Source of the DNA: Halobacteriales archaeon SW_5_68_122
GTDB lineage: Archaea > Halobacteriota > Halobacteria > Halobacteriales > Haloarculaceae
NCBI GenBank assembly: GCA_003022815.1
Contig: PXSL01000129.1
Location: 1 to 9,271, forward strand
Direction of reading: 5' to 3'
DNA length: 9,271 nucleotides
Positions 1-6,606 of this stretch are shown piece after piece. Numbering within the stretch: the first letter of the stretch is position 1; each line of letters opens with the position of its first letter. Position numbers and translations under genes: made by a program. Under the pieces are notes generated by a model. The model was not told where the DNA came from. It ran no database searches and saw only the letters and a program-made list of their open reading frames with translations.

Positions 1-165
1 CGCAATCCAGTTCGCCGGCATTCCCCACGCGAAGTACCCGATGAGCACCGCCGTCAGCCACGCCAGCGGCATCGCCCGGGTCGCCGGCCAGAGGAGCCCA
101 ACGAGCAACACGCCCGCTACGAGCAGTGGCAGGGAAGCCAGAAGGAGTTCGGGGCCGCTTACCAT
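1..165 (-). CDS. lctP: L-lactate permease (LctP family), N-terminal 55 residues, cut by window edge
   Basis: Membrane carrier for lactate uptake, probably proton- or cation-coupled as in the LctP/LldP family. Only the first 55 residues are inside the window, starting MVSGPELLLASLPLLVAGVL. Two hydrophobic segments are visible, at about residues 5-25 and 32-50, separated by the short basic loop WPATRAMP. The order ASLPLL, then a short loop, then AW..A, then a second helix ending in MPAN, matches the start of bacterial LldP (IASLPIL, then SWTVAI, then MPVAN). The ATG at 163-165 is the natural start because the first helix follows at once. The gene reads away from the permease pseudogene, so 166-514 is a divergent intergenic region. 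The family assignment rests on the N-terminus alone, by comparison from memory. Confidence 0.82.
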   Translation of the reverse strand, partial: MVSGPELLLASLPLLVAGVLLVGLLWPATRAMPLAWLTAVLIGYFAWGMPANWIA

Positions 166-223
166 CGGTTTCCATCCCGGAAGCCGTCGGTGCGGGACCC
201 GGCTCCCTGCTCGCCCTTGCGGC

Positions 224-237
224 CTCGCGGCCGCGAG
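224..237. repeat. 14-bp perfect palindrome in lctP upstream region
   Basis: CTCGCGGCCGCGAG reads the same on both strands. It is followed by a second, looser inverted repeat, with CGAGTCG at 234-240 pairing with CGACTCG at 261-267 around a 20-base loop. Both lie 60-100 bases upstream of the lctP start. If lctP is transcribed from the AT-rich patch near 349-358, they would fall in its leader and could fold. An operator role or simple GC-rich chance are equally possible. No reading frame in 166-514 looks coding. Confidence 0.35.
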
Positions 238-344
238 TCGATGCTTCCTGCTATCACTGCCGACTCGAGTGCCGTCCGCACGGCCTCTGCTCTCGCTTCT
301 GCCCCGTGCCTGTCAACAGTAGGCATACCAGCCGGATGACCGCT

Positions 345-366
345 CCCGATAATAAAAACTGTCGGG
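345..366. promoter_or_regulatory. AT-rich TATA-like patch in divergent intergenic region
   Basis: Positions 349-358 form a ten-base A/T-only run (ATAATAAAAA), the most AT-rich stretch in a GC-rich intergenic region. On the minus strand it reads TTTTTATTAT, close to a haloarchaeal TATA box. It would give lctP a leader of roughly 160 bases. The run sits inside a weak inverted repeat, with CCCGA at 345-349 pairing with TCGGG at 362-366. It could equally be the promoter of a gene lost from the iron-transporter side. The direction is not resolved by the sequence. Confidence 0.4.
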
Positions 367-473
367 AACGCCCAGGGCCAGGACACGAAGTCGGCCGTTC
401 GATGAATCTCTTCGCGGGGGTTCGGCCCGTCGATGCAGTGCGTTGGCGACGAGCGGTGCCACCGCGGTGTCGT

Positions 474-487
474 TTAGGAAAACCTAA
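474..487. promoter_or_regulatory. DtxR/IdeR-type iron box before the ABC permease
   Basis: TTAGGAAAACCTAA is an inverted repeat TTAGG-N4-CCTAA. The half-sites and their spacing match the first 14 bases of the classical DtxR consensus (TTAGG TTAG CCTAA CCTAA), and the following CC at 488-489 also fits. Its centre lies about 34 bases upstream of the ATG at 515, over the TTTAGGAAA stretch that is the only plausible TATA-like element for a short-leader transcript. Haloarchaea carry several DtxR-family metal regulators (SirR, TroR, Idr). Inference: an iron-loaded repressor would occlude this promoter, so the permease would be expressed when iron is scarce. Confidence 0.68.
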
Positions 488-514
488 CCCTGCCGGAGCA
501 CCTGCTAGACGACG

Positions 515-1953
515 ATGACCGAGGCCGCCGAGACCGCCGGGCGACCGCTCGCGCTGACGCTTCTGAGCGGCGCGGTCGCGGCCGCGCTGGTCTTCCCGCT
601 GACGTGGGTCGTCGTGCGGGCGACCACCGTGGAACCGGCGCGGGCAGTCGGTCTCCTGGCGACCGACCGGACCGTCCGGGTTTTCCTCAACAGCCTGGCC
701 CTGATGCTGTCGGCGACGGTGCTGTCGGTATTGCTTGCGGTGCCACTCGCCGTGCTGACCGTCCGGACGGACCTGCCCGGCCGCCGCTTTTGGACTGTCG
801 TCGTCTCGCTACCGCTAGCCATCCCCAGCTACCTGGGCGCCTTCGCCTTTCTCGCGCTGTTCCGGCCGCGCGGCATCGTCCAAGGGTGGCTGGAGCCGCT
901 CGGCGTCGAGGAGCTGCCGAGCGTCTACGGCCTCCCCGGCGCGGTCCTGATAATCACGCTGTACACCTACCCGTACGTGTATATCACGACCCGGGCGGCG
1001 CTGAAAACATTCGACAAGTCGCTGGTGGACGCCGCCCGCACGCTGAACCACGGCCGGTGGGAGACGTTCCGCCGGGTGACGCTGCCGCAGATACGGCCGG
1101 CCGTCGCCGCCGGCGCCCTGCTCGTGGCGCTGTACGCCGTCTCCGACTTCGGGACGCCCGCCTTCATGCAGGCGCAGGTGTTTACCCGCCGGATATACCT
1201 CGAACAGCGCCTGCCGGGCGGCGGCGACTACGCCGCCTTCCTCTCGCTCCAGCTGGTCGCGTGCCCGTTGCCGTCTTCACCTGGTTCCTCCTGACGAGCC
1301 GGACGTACCCCTCCCAGGAGTTCGCCTTCCAGTGGACGTGGCTGTTCAACTCCGCGTACGTCGCCGGCGCGGCCGCCTTGCTCGCGGCGCTCGGCGCGCT
1401 CCCGGTGGCGTACCTCTCGGCGCGGTACGACAGCCGCGTCGGGTCGCTGTTCGAGCGGACCACCTACGTCGGCTACGCGGTGCCCGGCATCGTCGTCGGC
1501 CTCGCGCTGGTGTTCTTCGGCGCCAACTACGGCGCCGTCGAGGTGGCCGGCATCGAGGTGGGCGTCTACCAGACGGTCCCCATCCTCGTGTTCGCTTACG
1601 TCGTCCGGTTCATGCCGCAGGCCGTCGGGTCGGCCCGGAGTTCGGTCCTGCAGGTGAACCCCCGGCTGAACGAGGCCGCCCGGACGCTCGGCGAGGGGCC
1701 GCTCGCGGCGTTCCGGCGGGTGACGCTGCCGCTCGTCGCGCCCGGGCTCGTCGCCGGCGCCGCGCTGGTGTTTCTGACCACGATGAAGGAACTGCCGGCG
1801 ACGCTTCTGCTCCGTCCGACCGGGTTCGACACGCTCGTCACCCGCATCTGGGACGCGGCCTCGGCCGGCTACTACGGCTACGCCGCGATTCCCGCGCTGC
1901 TCCTGCTGGCCGTCTCCGGCCTCTCGATGGTCGTCATCCTGCGTCAGGAGTGA
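515..1953 (+). pseudogene. Iron-type ABC transporter permease (FbpB-like), frameshifted with internal deletion
   Basis: The intact family member is a fused double-domain permease of roughly 500-550 residues that carries ferric iron, delivered by a binding protein, through the membrane. The first half starts at ATG 515 and reads well for 249 residues. It has hydrophobic segments at about 13-35, 55-83, 92-116, 138-158 and 195-212, and an EAA loop (DAARTLNHGRWETFRRVTLP, 172-191). It then runs into a stop at 1292-1294. The second half continues in another frame from about 1261 (VPVAVFTWFLLTS) to the TGA at 1951-1953, with its own EAA loop (EAARTLGEGPLAAFRRVTLP). The join brings LSLQLVA directly to VPVAVF, so the polar linker with the end of helix 6 and start of helix 7 is missing. 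A GTG at 1261 could in principle restart translation, but I see no ribosome site. No binding-protein or ATPase gene is adjacent. Probably inactive, unless the defect is an assembly error. Confidence 0.8.
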
Positions 1954-2061
1954 TACTGCCGGCTGTAATTCTTTCAATATTCCTCGGCGATATCCGGTCG
2001 AATACCGTCCAGAACCCGATTTTCCGAACGGAACTGCTTCACGTAGTTATAGCCGGCAGTA
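1954..2061. repeat. 108-bp segment with terminal inverted repeats, MITE-like
   Basis: TACTGCCGGCTGTAA at 1954-1968 is matched in reverse complement by TTATAGCCGGCAGTA at 2047-2061, with one mismatch in 15 bases. The interior is clearly richer in A/T than the flanking genes. The outermost bases on both sides are TA, so the element can be read as 1956-2059 flanked by a TA duplication, as in IS630-type insertions, although the symmetry of the repeat alone would also give this. It begins directly after the permease stop and ends three bases before the stop of the convergent small gene. It has no coding capacity. The alternative is a structured shared 3' region, but a loop of about 78 bases is unlike an ordinary terminator. 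Confidence 0.5.
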
Positions 2062-2064
2062 CGA

Positions 2065-2235
2065 TTACAGGCCGACTGTGCCCCGGTCGGAGGCCTCCTC
2101 GTCGGCCTCCGTCTCCGGTGGTTCGCTGATCTTCTTGAACGCCCACAGGAACGCCAGCGGAACGACGATGCTCAGGAGGACGCCGAGGACGACGACGGCC
2201 ATCGCCGGGTCGGCGAGCGTCTGCAGCGGAATCAT
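2065..2235 (-). CDS. Small single-pass membrane protein, 56 residues, function unknown
   Basis: The 56-residue protein starts MIPLQTLADPAMAVVVLGVL. One hydrophobic helix spans about residues 11-33, followed by FKK and a strongly acidic tail (ETEADEEASD) to the C-terminus. The positively charged end of the helix followed by an acidic tail suggests the tail faces the cytoplasm. Third codon positions are G/C-rich like its neighbours, and the frame is open from ATG 2233-2235 to the TAA at 2065-2067. It lies 47 bases downstream of the purC stop on the same strand, so it may be co-transcribed with purC. I do not recognise a named family; small one-helix proteins like this are common in haloarchaea. 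Longer readings of this frame upstream into purC are antisense-type artefacts. Confidence 0.72.
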   Translation of the reverse strand: MIPLQTLADPAMAVVVLGVLLSIVVPLAFLWAFKKISEPPETEADEEASDRGTVGL

Positions 2236-2261
2236 ATCCGAGTCTTCGACGGCGCCGGATG

Positions 2262-2266
2262 AAAAA
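2262..2266 (-). terminator. T-run between purC and the small membrane protein gene
   Basis: On the minus strand GCGGGGG is followed by TTTTT (the complement of 2262-2266), 16-20 bases past the purC stop. A short T-run is a typical archaeal intrinsic terminator. The same stretch, about 30 bases before the ATG of the 56-residue gene, could serve as its TATA-like element. The sequence does not decide between the two. Confidence 0.35.
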
Positions 2267-2282
2267 CCCCCGCGGTTCGTCG

Positions 2283-3302
2283 CTACAGCCCTCGGACCGT
2301 CTCGACGGCCGCCGACAGCGGCGGCGCGTCGAACAGCTCCCGGCCGAGGTAGGCGTTCGCGCCCGCCGAGTACACGTCCCGGACGGCGTCGACGACGTGC
2401 TCCGGCAACGGGTTGGGGTTGCGCTCGCAGAGCGTCCGCCAGTCGGCGACGTCCCGCTCCTTCGCGGCGGCCTTGGCCCCCTCGACGGCCTCGACCCACT
2501 CCGGCTGGGTCCGCTTGTGGTACTGCCGGACCACCTCCTTTGATAGCTGCTGGCCCTCGTGGGAGAAGCGGTTCTCGTCGAACGTGCCGACCACGTCGGC
2601 GACCCGTATCTCGCCGTCGTAATAGAGACACTCTATCTTGCCGTCCTCGTGTTTCAGGCCGGCTTCGGCGGCGGCCTCGGTGACGAGATTGTTGACCCGG
2701 CGGGCGACGGCCTCGAGGTCGTCAATGTCGGCGGCGCCCGCGATGCGGTCGGCGTCGGGCCGCGAGAGGTACCGGTCGGATTCCTCGAACTTCGTGGAGA
2801 ACTCCACGACCGGCTCCGGCAGGTCGACCGGCTCGTCGGGCCACGTCTCGTACTCGAGGCCGAACTCGTCGGGGTCGGCCCGGCCCCGCAGCGATGACCC
2901 GACCGGCACCGTGTTCCGGAACACCACCTCGAGCGGAATCAGGTAGTTCTCGCCCGCAGTCTCGTGGAAGGCGTCGTAGTCGTACTTGCGGCCCTCGTGG
3001 GGAAGGTTGGGCACCCGGGTCAGCTCGATTGCCATCTCGCGGGGCGGCGACGCCACCTCGGCAAGCGGAACGACGTCGCCCCCGGAGACGACCCCCCGGT
3101 AGTGAGTGGGGATTCCGTCCGACTCGAGGCGCTCGAAGTTGGCCGCGCCCATCGCGCACAGCGAGGCGCCCTTGTTCGGAACCGCGTCGGGCATCTTCCC
3201 CCAGTCGAACACCGAGTAATCGTCGGTGAAGACGAACGCCCCCCGCCCCAAGTCGTCGGCGGTCGCGGGTTCCTCCACGCGGAACTCCTTGACGCTGGTC
3301 AT
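2283..3302 (-). CDS. purC: Phosphoribosylaminoimidazole-succinocarboxamide synthase (SAICAR synthetase)
   Basis: Cytoplasmic ATP-dependent ligase of de novo purine synthesis that joins aspartate to CAIR to give SAICAR. The 339-residue protein shows the family motifs in order. [10 protein letters not shown] (26-35) stands for the usual TDR.SAFD nucleotide region. [19 protein letters not shown] (123-141) matches the PLEVVVRN..GS substrate loop. [13 protein letters not shown] (168-180) is the K-E-x-D segment, and [20 protein letters not shown] (217-236) is the D-x-K-E region, followed by FDENRF. It is longer than the roughly 240 residues of bacterial PurC, which fits haloarchaeal versions. The ATG at 3300-3302 gives a normal N-terminus and overlaps the stop of the upstream gene remnant as ATGA, which points to old translational coupling. 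Today the nearest complete upstream genes on this strand are vapC and vapB. Confidence 0.9.
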   Translation of the reverse strand: MTSVKEFRVEEPATADDLGRGAFVFTDDYSVFDWGKMPDAVPNKGASLCAMGAANFERLESDGIPTHYRGVVSGGDVVPLAEVASPPREMAIELTRVPNLPHEGRKYDYDAFHETAGENYLIPLEVVFRNTVPVGSSLRGRADPDEFGLEYETWPDEPVDLPEPVVEFSTKFEESDRYLSRPDADRIAGAADIDDLEAVARRVNNLVTEAAAEAGLKHEDGKIECLYYDGEIRVADVVGTFDENRFSHEGQQLSKEVVRQYHKRTQPEWVEAVEGAKAAAKERDVADWRTLCERNPNPLPEHVVDAVRDVYSAGANAYLGRELFDAPPLSAAVETVRGL

Positions 3303-3595
3303 TGTCGGACCCGAATCGGTCGACCGGCAAAGTCGTTTTCATCGGCCCCCGGCCCAGGGGACTCGACCCCATCACCGAAGGCCGCCCTCGGCACGACGAC
3401 GCTCTCGGGCGGGAACTGGCCGTGCTCGGTGGCGATGGCGTCGACGTGCCGCGGCGGCCTCACGTCGACGCCTGGGTAGACGATAGGCCCGAAGCGGACG
3501 GAGTTCGGTTCCCCTTGTACCTGCAGGAAGGGAGCAAGTCGGCCGACGGAGAGCAGTTCAGCCGCTCCGTTGGACCAAAATGAAGCATTCGCCGG
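3299..3595 (-). pseudogene. 3' remnant of an unidentified gene, coupled to purC by ATGA overlap
   Basis: The minus-strand frame ending at the TGA 3299-3301 is open through the whole gap back to vapC and has no ATG. From about residue 30 it reads like real protein (SVRFGPIVYPGVDVRPPRHV, then DAIATEHGQFPPESVVVPRA, ending AGRPIRVRQ). Over a 47-codon stretch in its middle (from VRFGP to GVES) I count only four codons ending in A or T, as expected for a haloarchaeal gene. Its stop overlaps the purC start by four bases. A GTG at 3461-3463 could start a 54-residue product, but the protein-like reading extends upstream of it. I do not recognise the family. Most likely this is the C-terminal end of a gene whose front was lost when vapBC arrived. 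Confidence 0.5.
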
Positions 3596-3597
3596 GT

Positions 3598-4083
3598 TCA
3601 GAACAGGTCTTTGGCCTTCGCATAAATCGGCGATTCGAGCCAGTCGCGGTTCTCTGCGGCCGCCTCGAGCTTTGCTACGGCCTCTTCTTCACCGAGAACA
3701 TCCCTTTTGGCGAGTGCTCGGAGGACAATCGGTGAAATCGCTACCTGGGTGCCGGAGAGTGTCTGTAGTTCGGGTAGTGCTCTGAGGTCGTCGGTGATGA
3801 GAAAGTCGGCGTCCAGGTCCCGAGCGAGGTCGGCACAGCTTCCCTCTCCCCCATCGATTCGAGATGATTGGAACTCGGTTCGAGGGGCGTCGTGGGCCGT
3901 GAACCGGTCTCGATGCTGCAGAACTCTATCGGCGGCCTTTCCGTGGCTGTCGTCGTACTCCGCGGTATCTTCGAGCTCTTCGACCGCTGTTACGGAAGTA
4001 TGGATGTTGAACTCTTCCAGAACGAGGTCGAAGATGTCGATGGAGGCCAACGTGACGAGGGCACTGGTATCTGCGACGATCAT
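3598..4083 (-). CDS. vapC: PIN-domain toxin, VapC-like
   Basis: A 161-residue protein starting MIVADTSALVTLASIDIFDL. PIN domains are metal-dependent ribonucleases; in VapBC systems the free toxin cleaves RNA and slows growth. The acidic metal-binding set is visible: D5 in the opening strand, E35/E36 (TAVEELED), E80 in GGEGSCADLA, and D98/D99 in ADFLITDD. The order, strand-D early and ITDD at about residue 95, is the PIN fold pattern. The remaining C-terminal part (about 115-161) is helical and charged, somewhat longer than in a minimal 130-residue VapC. It lies 15 bases downstream of the antitoxin gene on the same strand, the usual antitoxin-first order. More A/T-ending codons than its neighbours suggest transfer. 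Activity cannot be judged from sequence. Confidence 0.8.
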   Translation of the reverse strand: MIVADTSALVTLASIDIFDLVLEEFNIHTSVTAVEELEDTAEYDDSHGKAADRVLQHRDRFTAHDAPRTEFQSSRIDGGEGSCADLARDLDADFLITDDLRALPELQTLSGTQVAISPIVLRALAKRDVLGEEEAVAKLEAAAENRDWLESPIYAKAKDLF

Positions 4084-4098
4084 TCGGCAGGAGGCCCT

Positions 4099-4398
4099 CT
4101 ACAATCGGGCGAGTTCATCGCTCAGGTCTTCTCCCTGGTCCAACAAGGTTTTCGACGCTCGGACGGACTCGGCGTCCTGCCTCCCGACGAACTGTTTCAG
4201 CGTGTCGAAGTCGATTTGCTCTTCGAGGTAGAGCTCCACGACGGCCTCCTCGAACGCCTCCTTGTTTTCGACCTCCTGTAGGTATTCCCGGAGAGCGTCC
4301 TTGACGATTTCCGTCCGGTTTTTGTGGGACACTTTGGCGGCTACGTCCGCTTTATCGATCAGCTCTTCCGGGAGACGGAAGTTGACTTTCTCGCTCAT
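4099..4398 (-). CDS. vapB: Ribbon-helix-helix antitoxin, VapB-like
   Basis: The 99-residue protein starts MSEKVNFRLPEELIDKADVA. The first 42 residues form a CopG/Arc-type ribbon-helix-helix: a basic beta strand (KVNFRLP), helix 1 (EELIDKADVAAKV), the turn SHKNRTE, and helix 2 (EIVKDALREYLQ). The acidic C-terminal half (46-99, with ELYLEEQIDFDTLKQF) would be the toxin-wrapping part. I chose ATG 4396-4398 rather than the upstream ATG at 4480-4482, because the extra 28 residues (MAHSPAVRPP...) are unlike any antitoxin and cover the promoter. I count 23 of 99 codons ending in A or T, against 7 of 92 in samp1. As in other VapBC pairs, the protein should neutralise VapC and repress its own promoter. 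Confidence 0.8.
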   Translation of the reverse strand: MSEKVNFRLPEELIDKADVAAKVSHKNRTEIVKDALREYLQEVENKEAFEEAVVELYLEEQIDFDTLKQFVGRQDAESVRASKTLLDQGEDLSDELARL

Positions 4399-4429
4399 TG
4401 TACGTACACTGTGCATACGGGTACATAAG
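4399..4429 (-). promoter_or_regulatory. vapBC promoter with GTAC palindrome, likely autoregulatory operator
   Basis: Reading toward vapB, CTTATGT (complement of 4423-4429) is a TATA-like box centred about 28 bases before the ATG, which fits a leaderless transcript. Between this box and the start lies TGTACGTACA (4399-4408), a perfect 10-bp palindrome touching the ATG, and a third GTAC at 4421-4424. Short palindromes over the start of transcription are typical binding sites for ribbon-helix-helix antitoxins. That VapB binds here is inference. Confidence 0.55.
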
Positions 4430-4551
4430 TCGAATGGCCCCACGGTCGACCCCGGCGGACGCACGGCCGGACTGTGGGCCACGGGCTTCGTCGCCGGACC
4501 TGCGACTTTCCGTAGCGACTACCGTACGTTATTTCGGTATCGACTGCACGC

Positions 4552-4567
4552 GGTCGTACGGTCGTAC
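4552..4567. repeat. Tandem 8-bp repeat GGTCGTAC x2
   Basis: GGTCGTAC occurs twice back to back (4552-4559 and 4560-4567), followed by AGGTAC. It lies between the tgtA stop and the vapB promoter in a non-coding stretch (4430-4592). It shares the GTAC core with the sites next to vapB: seven GTAC tetramers fall within 4400-4573, far more than chance would give in DNA of this composition. It may be an extended operator region or part of the insertion junction. No reading frame in 4430-4592 looks coding. Confidence 0.45.
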
Positions 4568-4592
4568 AGGTACACGGGCACAATAATCAGCA

Positions 4593-6092
4593 TCACTCCA
4601 CATCGGAGTCGGGCGGCTTACTGTCCGGGCCCAACTCGAGGACGTCCACCGCCTCCGGTAGCGCCGACAGCGCCGACTCCGGCCACCCCCAGTGAGCGAC
4701 GGCGAACTCGACATCGGGGTTGGCCTCGACCAGCCGTCGGACGCCGGTCGCGGCCGCCTCGTAGGCGTTGCGGTCGAGCCGGTCCGGCAGTTCCGCCGTC
4801 AGCGGGTAGCTGTCCGACAGCGCCGGCGGGAACGGGCCGAACGGGGCCTGGAGCCGCCAGGTGGCGTCGAAGCGGCTGTTGTCGTCGCCCTCCGACAGCA
4901 GCACCCGCTCGCCGGGCACCACCAGCCGATCGAGCCGGTCGTGGTGCCGCCGTACCTCCGGCCGTCGCGCCGACGCCCCCGAGAGATAGAAGAACGTCCC
5001 CTTCGAGACGGGGTCGGACGCCTCGAGCCGGTCGGCGTCGTCCAAGAGCGCGTGGTAGCCGTCGACCATCGCCGGGTGCCCCCGGGCGCGGCGCTCGACC
5101 AGCTCCAGCAGGTTGCCCTCCCGGAGCGCCCCCTTGACCGTCCGTATCTCCCGGTAGCTGACGTGGAGGTTGTGCTCGGCCAGGCGCCGCTCGCGGGCCT
5201 CCGCTTGCAGTCCCCGCAGGGAGTCGGCGGTGTGGTCGGTACAGACCGGACACGCACACGGTAGATACTCCAGGTCCTCGAGGCCGTCGGTGCCGGCGAC
5301 GGTGAGGTAGCGGTCGTCGCGGGCGTACAGCGCGTACGCCGCGGAGTCGAAGAGGTCACAGCCGGCCGCCACCGCCAGCGCGAACATCATGGGGTGGCCG
5401 GCGCCGAACAGGTGGACTGGGGCGTCCGAACCGAGCCCGCGTTTCGCGGCCGACACCACCTCCGTCATCTCGGCGTACCGGTAGCCGTTCATCAGCGGCA
5501 CGACGGCCCCGACCGGGAAGATATCGAGCGACGTCCCGTAGGCGTGTTCGGCGGCCTCCCGCCGGAGGTCCGGGTACATCGACCCCTGGACTGGCGCGTT
5601 GACCAGCATCTCGCCCACGTCGACGCCCTCGGCGGCCTCCAGGCGCGCCTTGGTCGTGGCCAGTTCCTCGGCGGCCCGCTTGCGGCCGGCGTCCGGCGGC
5701 GTCGGCAGGTCCACCGGCGTCCCGATGTCCGAGCCGATGTCCCGCTGGAACCGGAGTATCTTCTCGTTCGTCACCGAGATCTCGCCGTACTCCGACAGCT
5801 GGAACGAGCCTGAATCGGTCATGATGGCCCCCGAGAAGTCGAGCAGTTCGTGGAGCCCTTCCTCGAGGGCCTGCTCGCGGTACTCGTCGCTCTTGTAGAG
5901 AACGTAGCCGTTCGTGATGAGGACGTCGGCGCCGAACGTCGATTCCAGGGTCGCCGGCTCGACCGTCCGGATGTGGGGGTTGATGACCGGCAGTAGCGCC
6001 GGCGTCTCGACGGTGACACCGGCCCGCGGGACTTCGAGGTCGGCGATCCGGCCGGCCCCGTCGGCGTCCCGTACCTCGAAGACCTCGCGCAT
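4593..6092 (-). CDS. tgtA: Archaeosine tRNA-guanine transglycosylase
   Basis: Cytoplasmic enzyme that exchanges guanine 15 in the D-loop of tRNA for preQ0, the first tRNA step of archaeosine synthesis. The 499-residue protein has the TIM-barrel catalytic domain with [18 protein letters not shown] (D93, general acid/base site), VDLPTPPD (127-134), NAPVQGS (165-171) and [14 protein letters not shown] (D249, the expected nucleophile). The zinc site is C279, C281 and C284 (PCACPVC) with H307. These numbers agree with those I recall for the Pyrococcus horikoshii enzyme (D95, D249, C279, C281, C284, H307). The region after about 350 is the start of the archaeal C-terminal extension; no separate PUA domain is evident in this ~500-residue form. 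ATG 6090-6092 was chosen because [16 protein letters not shown] is the family N-terminus; the frame stays open upstream only as arginine-rich shadow. It is transcribed divergently from samp1. Confidence 0.93.
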   Translation of the reverse strand: MREVFEVRDADGAGRIADLEVPRAGVTVETPALLPVINPHIRTVEPATLESTFGADVLITNGYVLYKSDEYREQALEEGLHELLDFSGAIMTDSGSFQLSEYGEISVTNEKILRFQRDIGSDIGTPVDLPTPPDAGRKRAAEELATTKARLEAAEGVDVGEMLVNAPVQGSMYPDLRREAAEHAYGTSLDIFPVGAVVPLMNGYRYAEMTEVVSAAKRGLGSDAPVHLFGAGHPMMFALAVAAGCDLFDSAAYALYARDDRYLTVAGTDGLEDLEYLPCACPVCTDHTADSLRGLQAEARERRLAEHNLHVSYREIRTVKGALREGNLLELVERRARGHPAMVDGYHALLDDADRLEASDPVSKGTFFYLSGASARRPEVRRHHDRLDRLVVPGERVLLSEGDDNSRFDATWRLQAPFGPFPPALSDSYPLTAELPDRLDRNAYEAAATGVRRLVEANPDVEFAVAHWGWPESALSALPEAVDVLELGPDSKPPDSDVE

Positions 6093-6095
6093 GCC

Positions 6096-6118
6096 CCGCC
6101 GTTCCGCGCCGACGGCGG
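6096..6118 (-). promoter_or_regulatory. GC hairpin just before the tgtA start, with upstream promoter-like stretch
   Basis: CCGCCGT (6096-6102) pairs with ACGGCGG (6112-6118) around a nine-base loop and ends three bases before the tgtA ATG. On the minus strand GTAACCCTTAC (about 6119-6129) lies roughly 30 bases before the ATG and is the best TATA-like candidate, so the hairpin would lie between promoter and start. If the mRNA has a leader, the hairpin could limit translation. It may also be chance in GC-rich DNA. Confidence 0.3.
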
Positions 6119-6327
6119 TAAGGGTTACGTCCCCGGCCCCGGCCCACAGAAGGCCGCCGATACGTGGCGAAAGGCTGTCACGTCTCGGGCGCTCTCGTCG
6201 CCCGCCCGGCGGGCCGCCAGACCCACCCATAGTTGGTCGACGACGACATTTACCGGACCTACAGGGACCGCCTGGGGGACCACGAGACGTCGACAGTCTG
6301 AAGGCCGCGCCAGTCCGAGTGCCGGCC

Positions 6328-6606
6328 ATGGAATGGCGACTGTTCGCCAACCTCGCCGAGGCCGCCGACACCCGACGCGTCACCGTCGAGGCCGGCCCCG
6401 GCGACACCTTCGGGGACGCCTTCGACCAGTTGCTCGAGACCCATCCCGCACTCGAGGCGGAGGTGCTCGACGAGAACGGCGAGATACGCGACCACATCCG
6501 CGTGCTGCGGAACGAGCACGACCCGTTCGTCCGCGACGAGGGGGTCGACACCGTCCTCAAGGAGGGCGACGAGTTGGCGCTGTTCCCGCCAGTCAGCGGC
6601 GGGTAG
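6328..6606 (+). CDS. samp1: Ubiquitin-like small archaeal modifier protein SAMP1 / MoaD-type sulfur carrier
   Basis: The 92-residue beta-grasp protein begins [20 protein letters not shown] and ends ALFPPVSGG, with the C-terminal di-glycine needed for adenylation by the E1-like enzyme UbaA. The opening (MEW.LFA.LAE), the middle motif (HPALE, then DHIRVLRN) and the ending ([13 protein letters not shown]) closely resemble Haloferax SAMP1 (87 residues). In Haloferax SAMP1 is conjugated to lysines of target proteins and also serves as the small subunit of molybdopterin synthase. The ATG at 6328 gives the conserved N-terminus; longer readings upstream cross the tgtA promoter. No clear TATA box is placed for a leaderless transcript; ATTTACC near 6248-6254 would leave a leader of about 50 bases. 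Codon use is typical of the host. Confidence 0.9.
   Translation: MEWRLFANLAEAADTRRVTVEAGPGDTFGDAFDQLLETHPALEAEVLDENGEIRDHIRVLRNEHDPFVRDEGVDTVLKEGDELALFPPVSGG

Noticed and set aside
604..1953. Long plus-strand open frame of 449 codons starting at 604
   Set aside because: Only its part after about 1261 is real permease sequence; the earlier part is arginine- and proline-rich shadow of the first permease half.
1228..1977. 249-codon minus-strand frame opposite the permease
   Set aside because: Composition is that of an antisense shadow (repeated RR, GR, EQ runs); no domain is visible and the opposite strand carries clear EAA motifs.
3302..3583. Plus-strand frame of 93 codons over the vapC-purC gap
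   Set aside because: It is codon-for-codon antisense to the minus-strand remnant, which is better supported by the ATGA overlap with purC. A plus-strand start here would also clash with the purC start.
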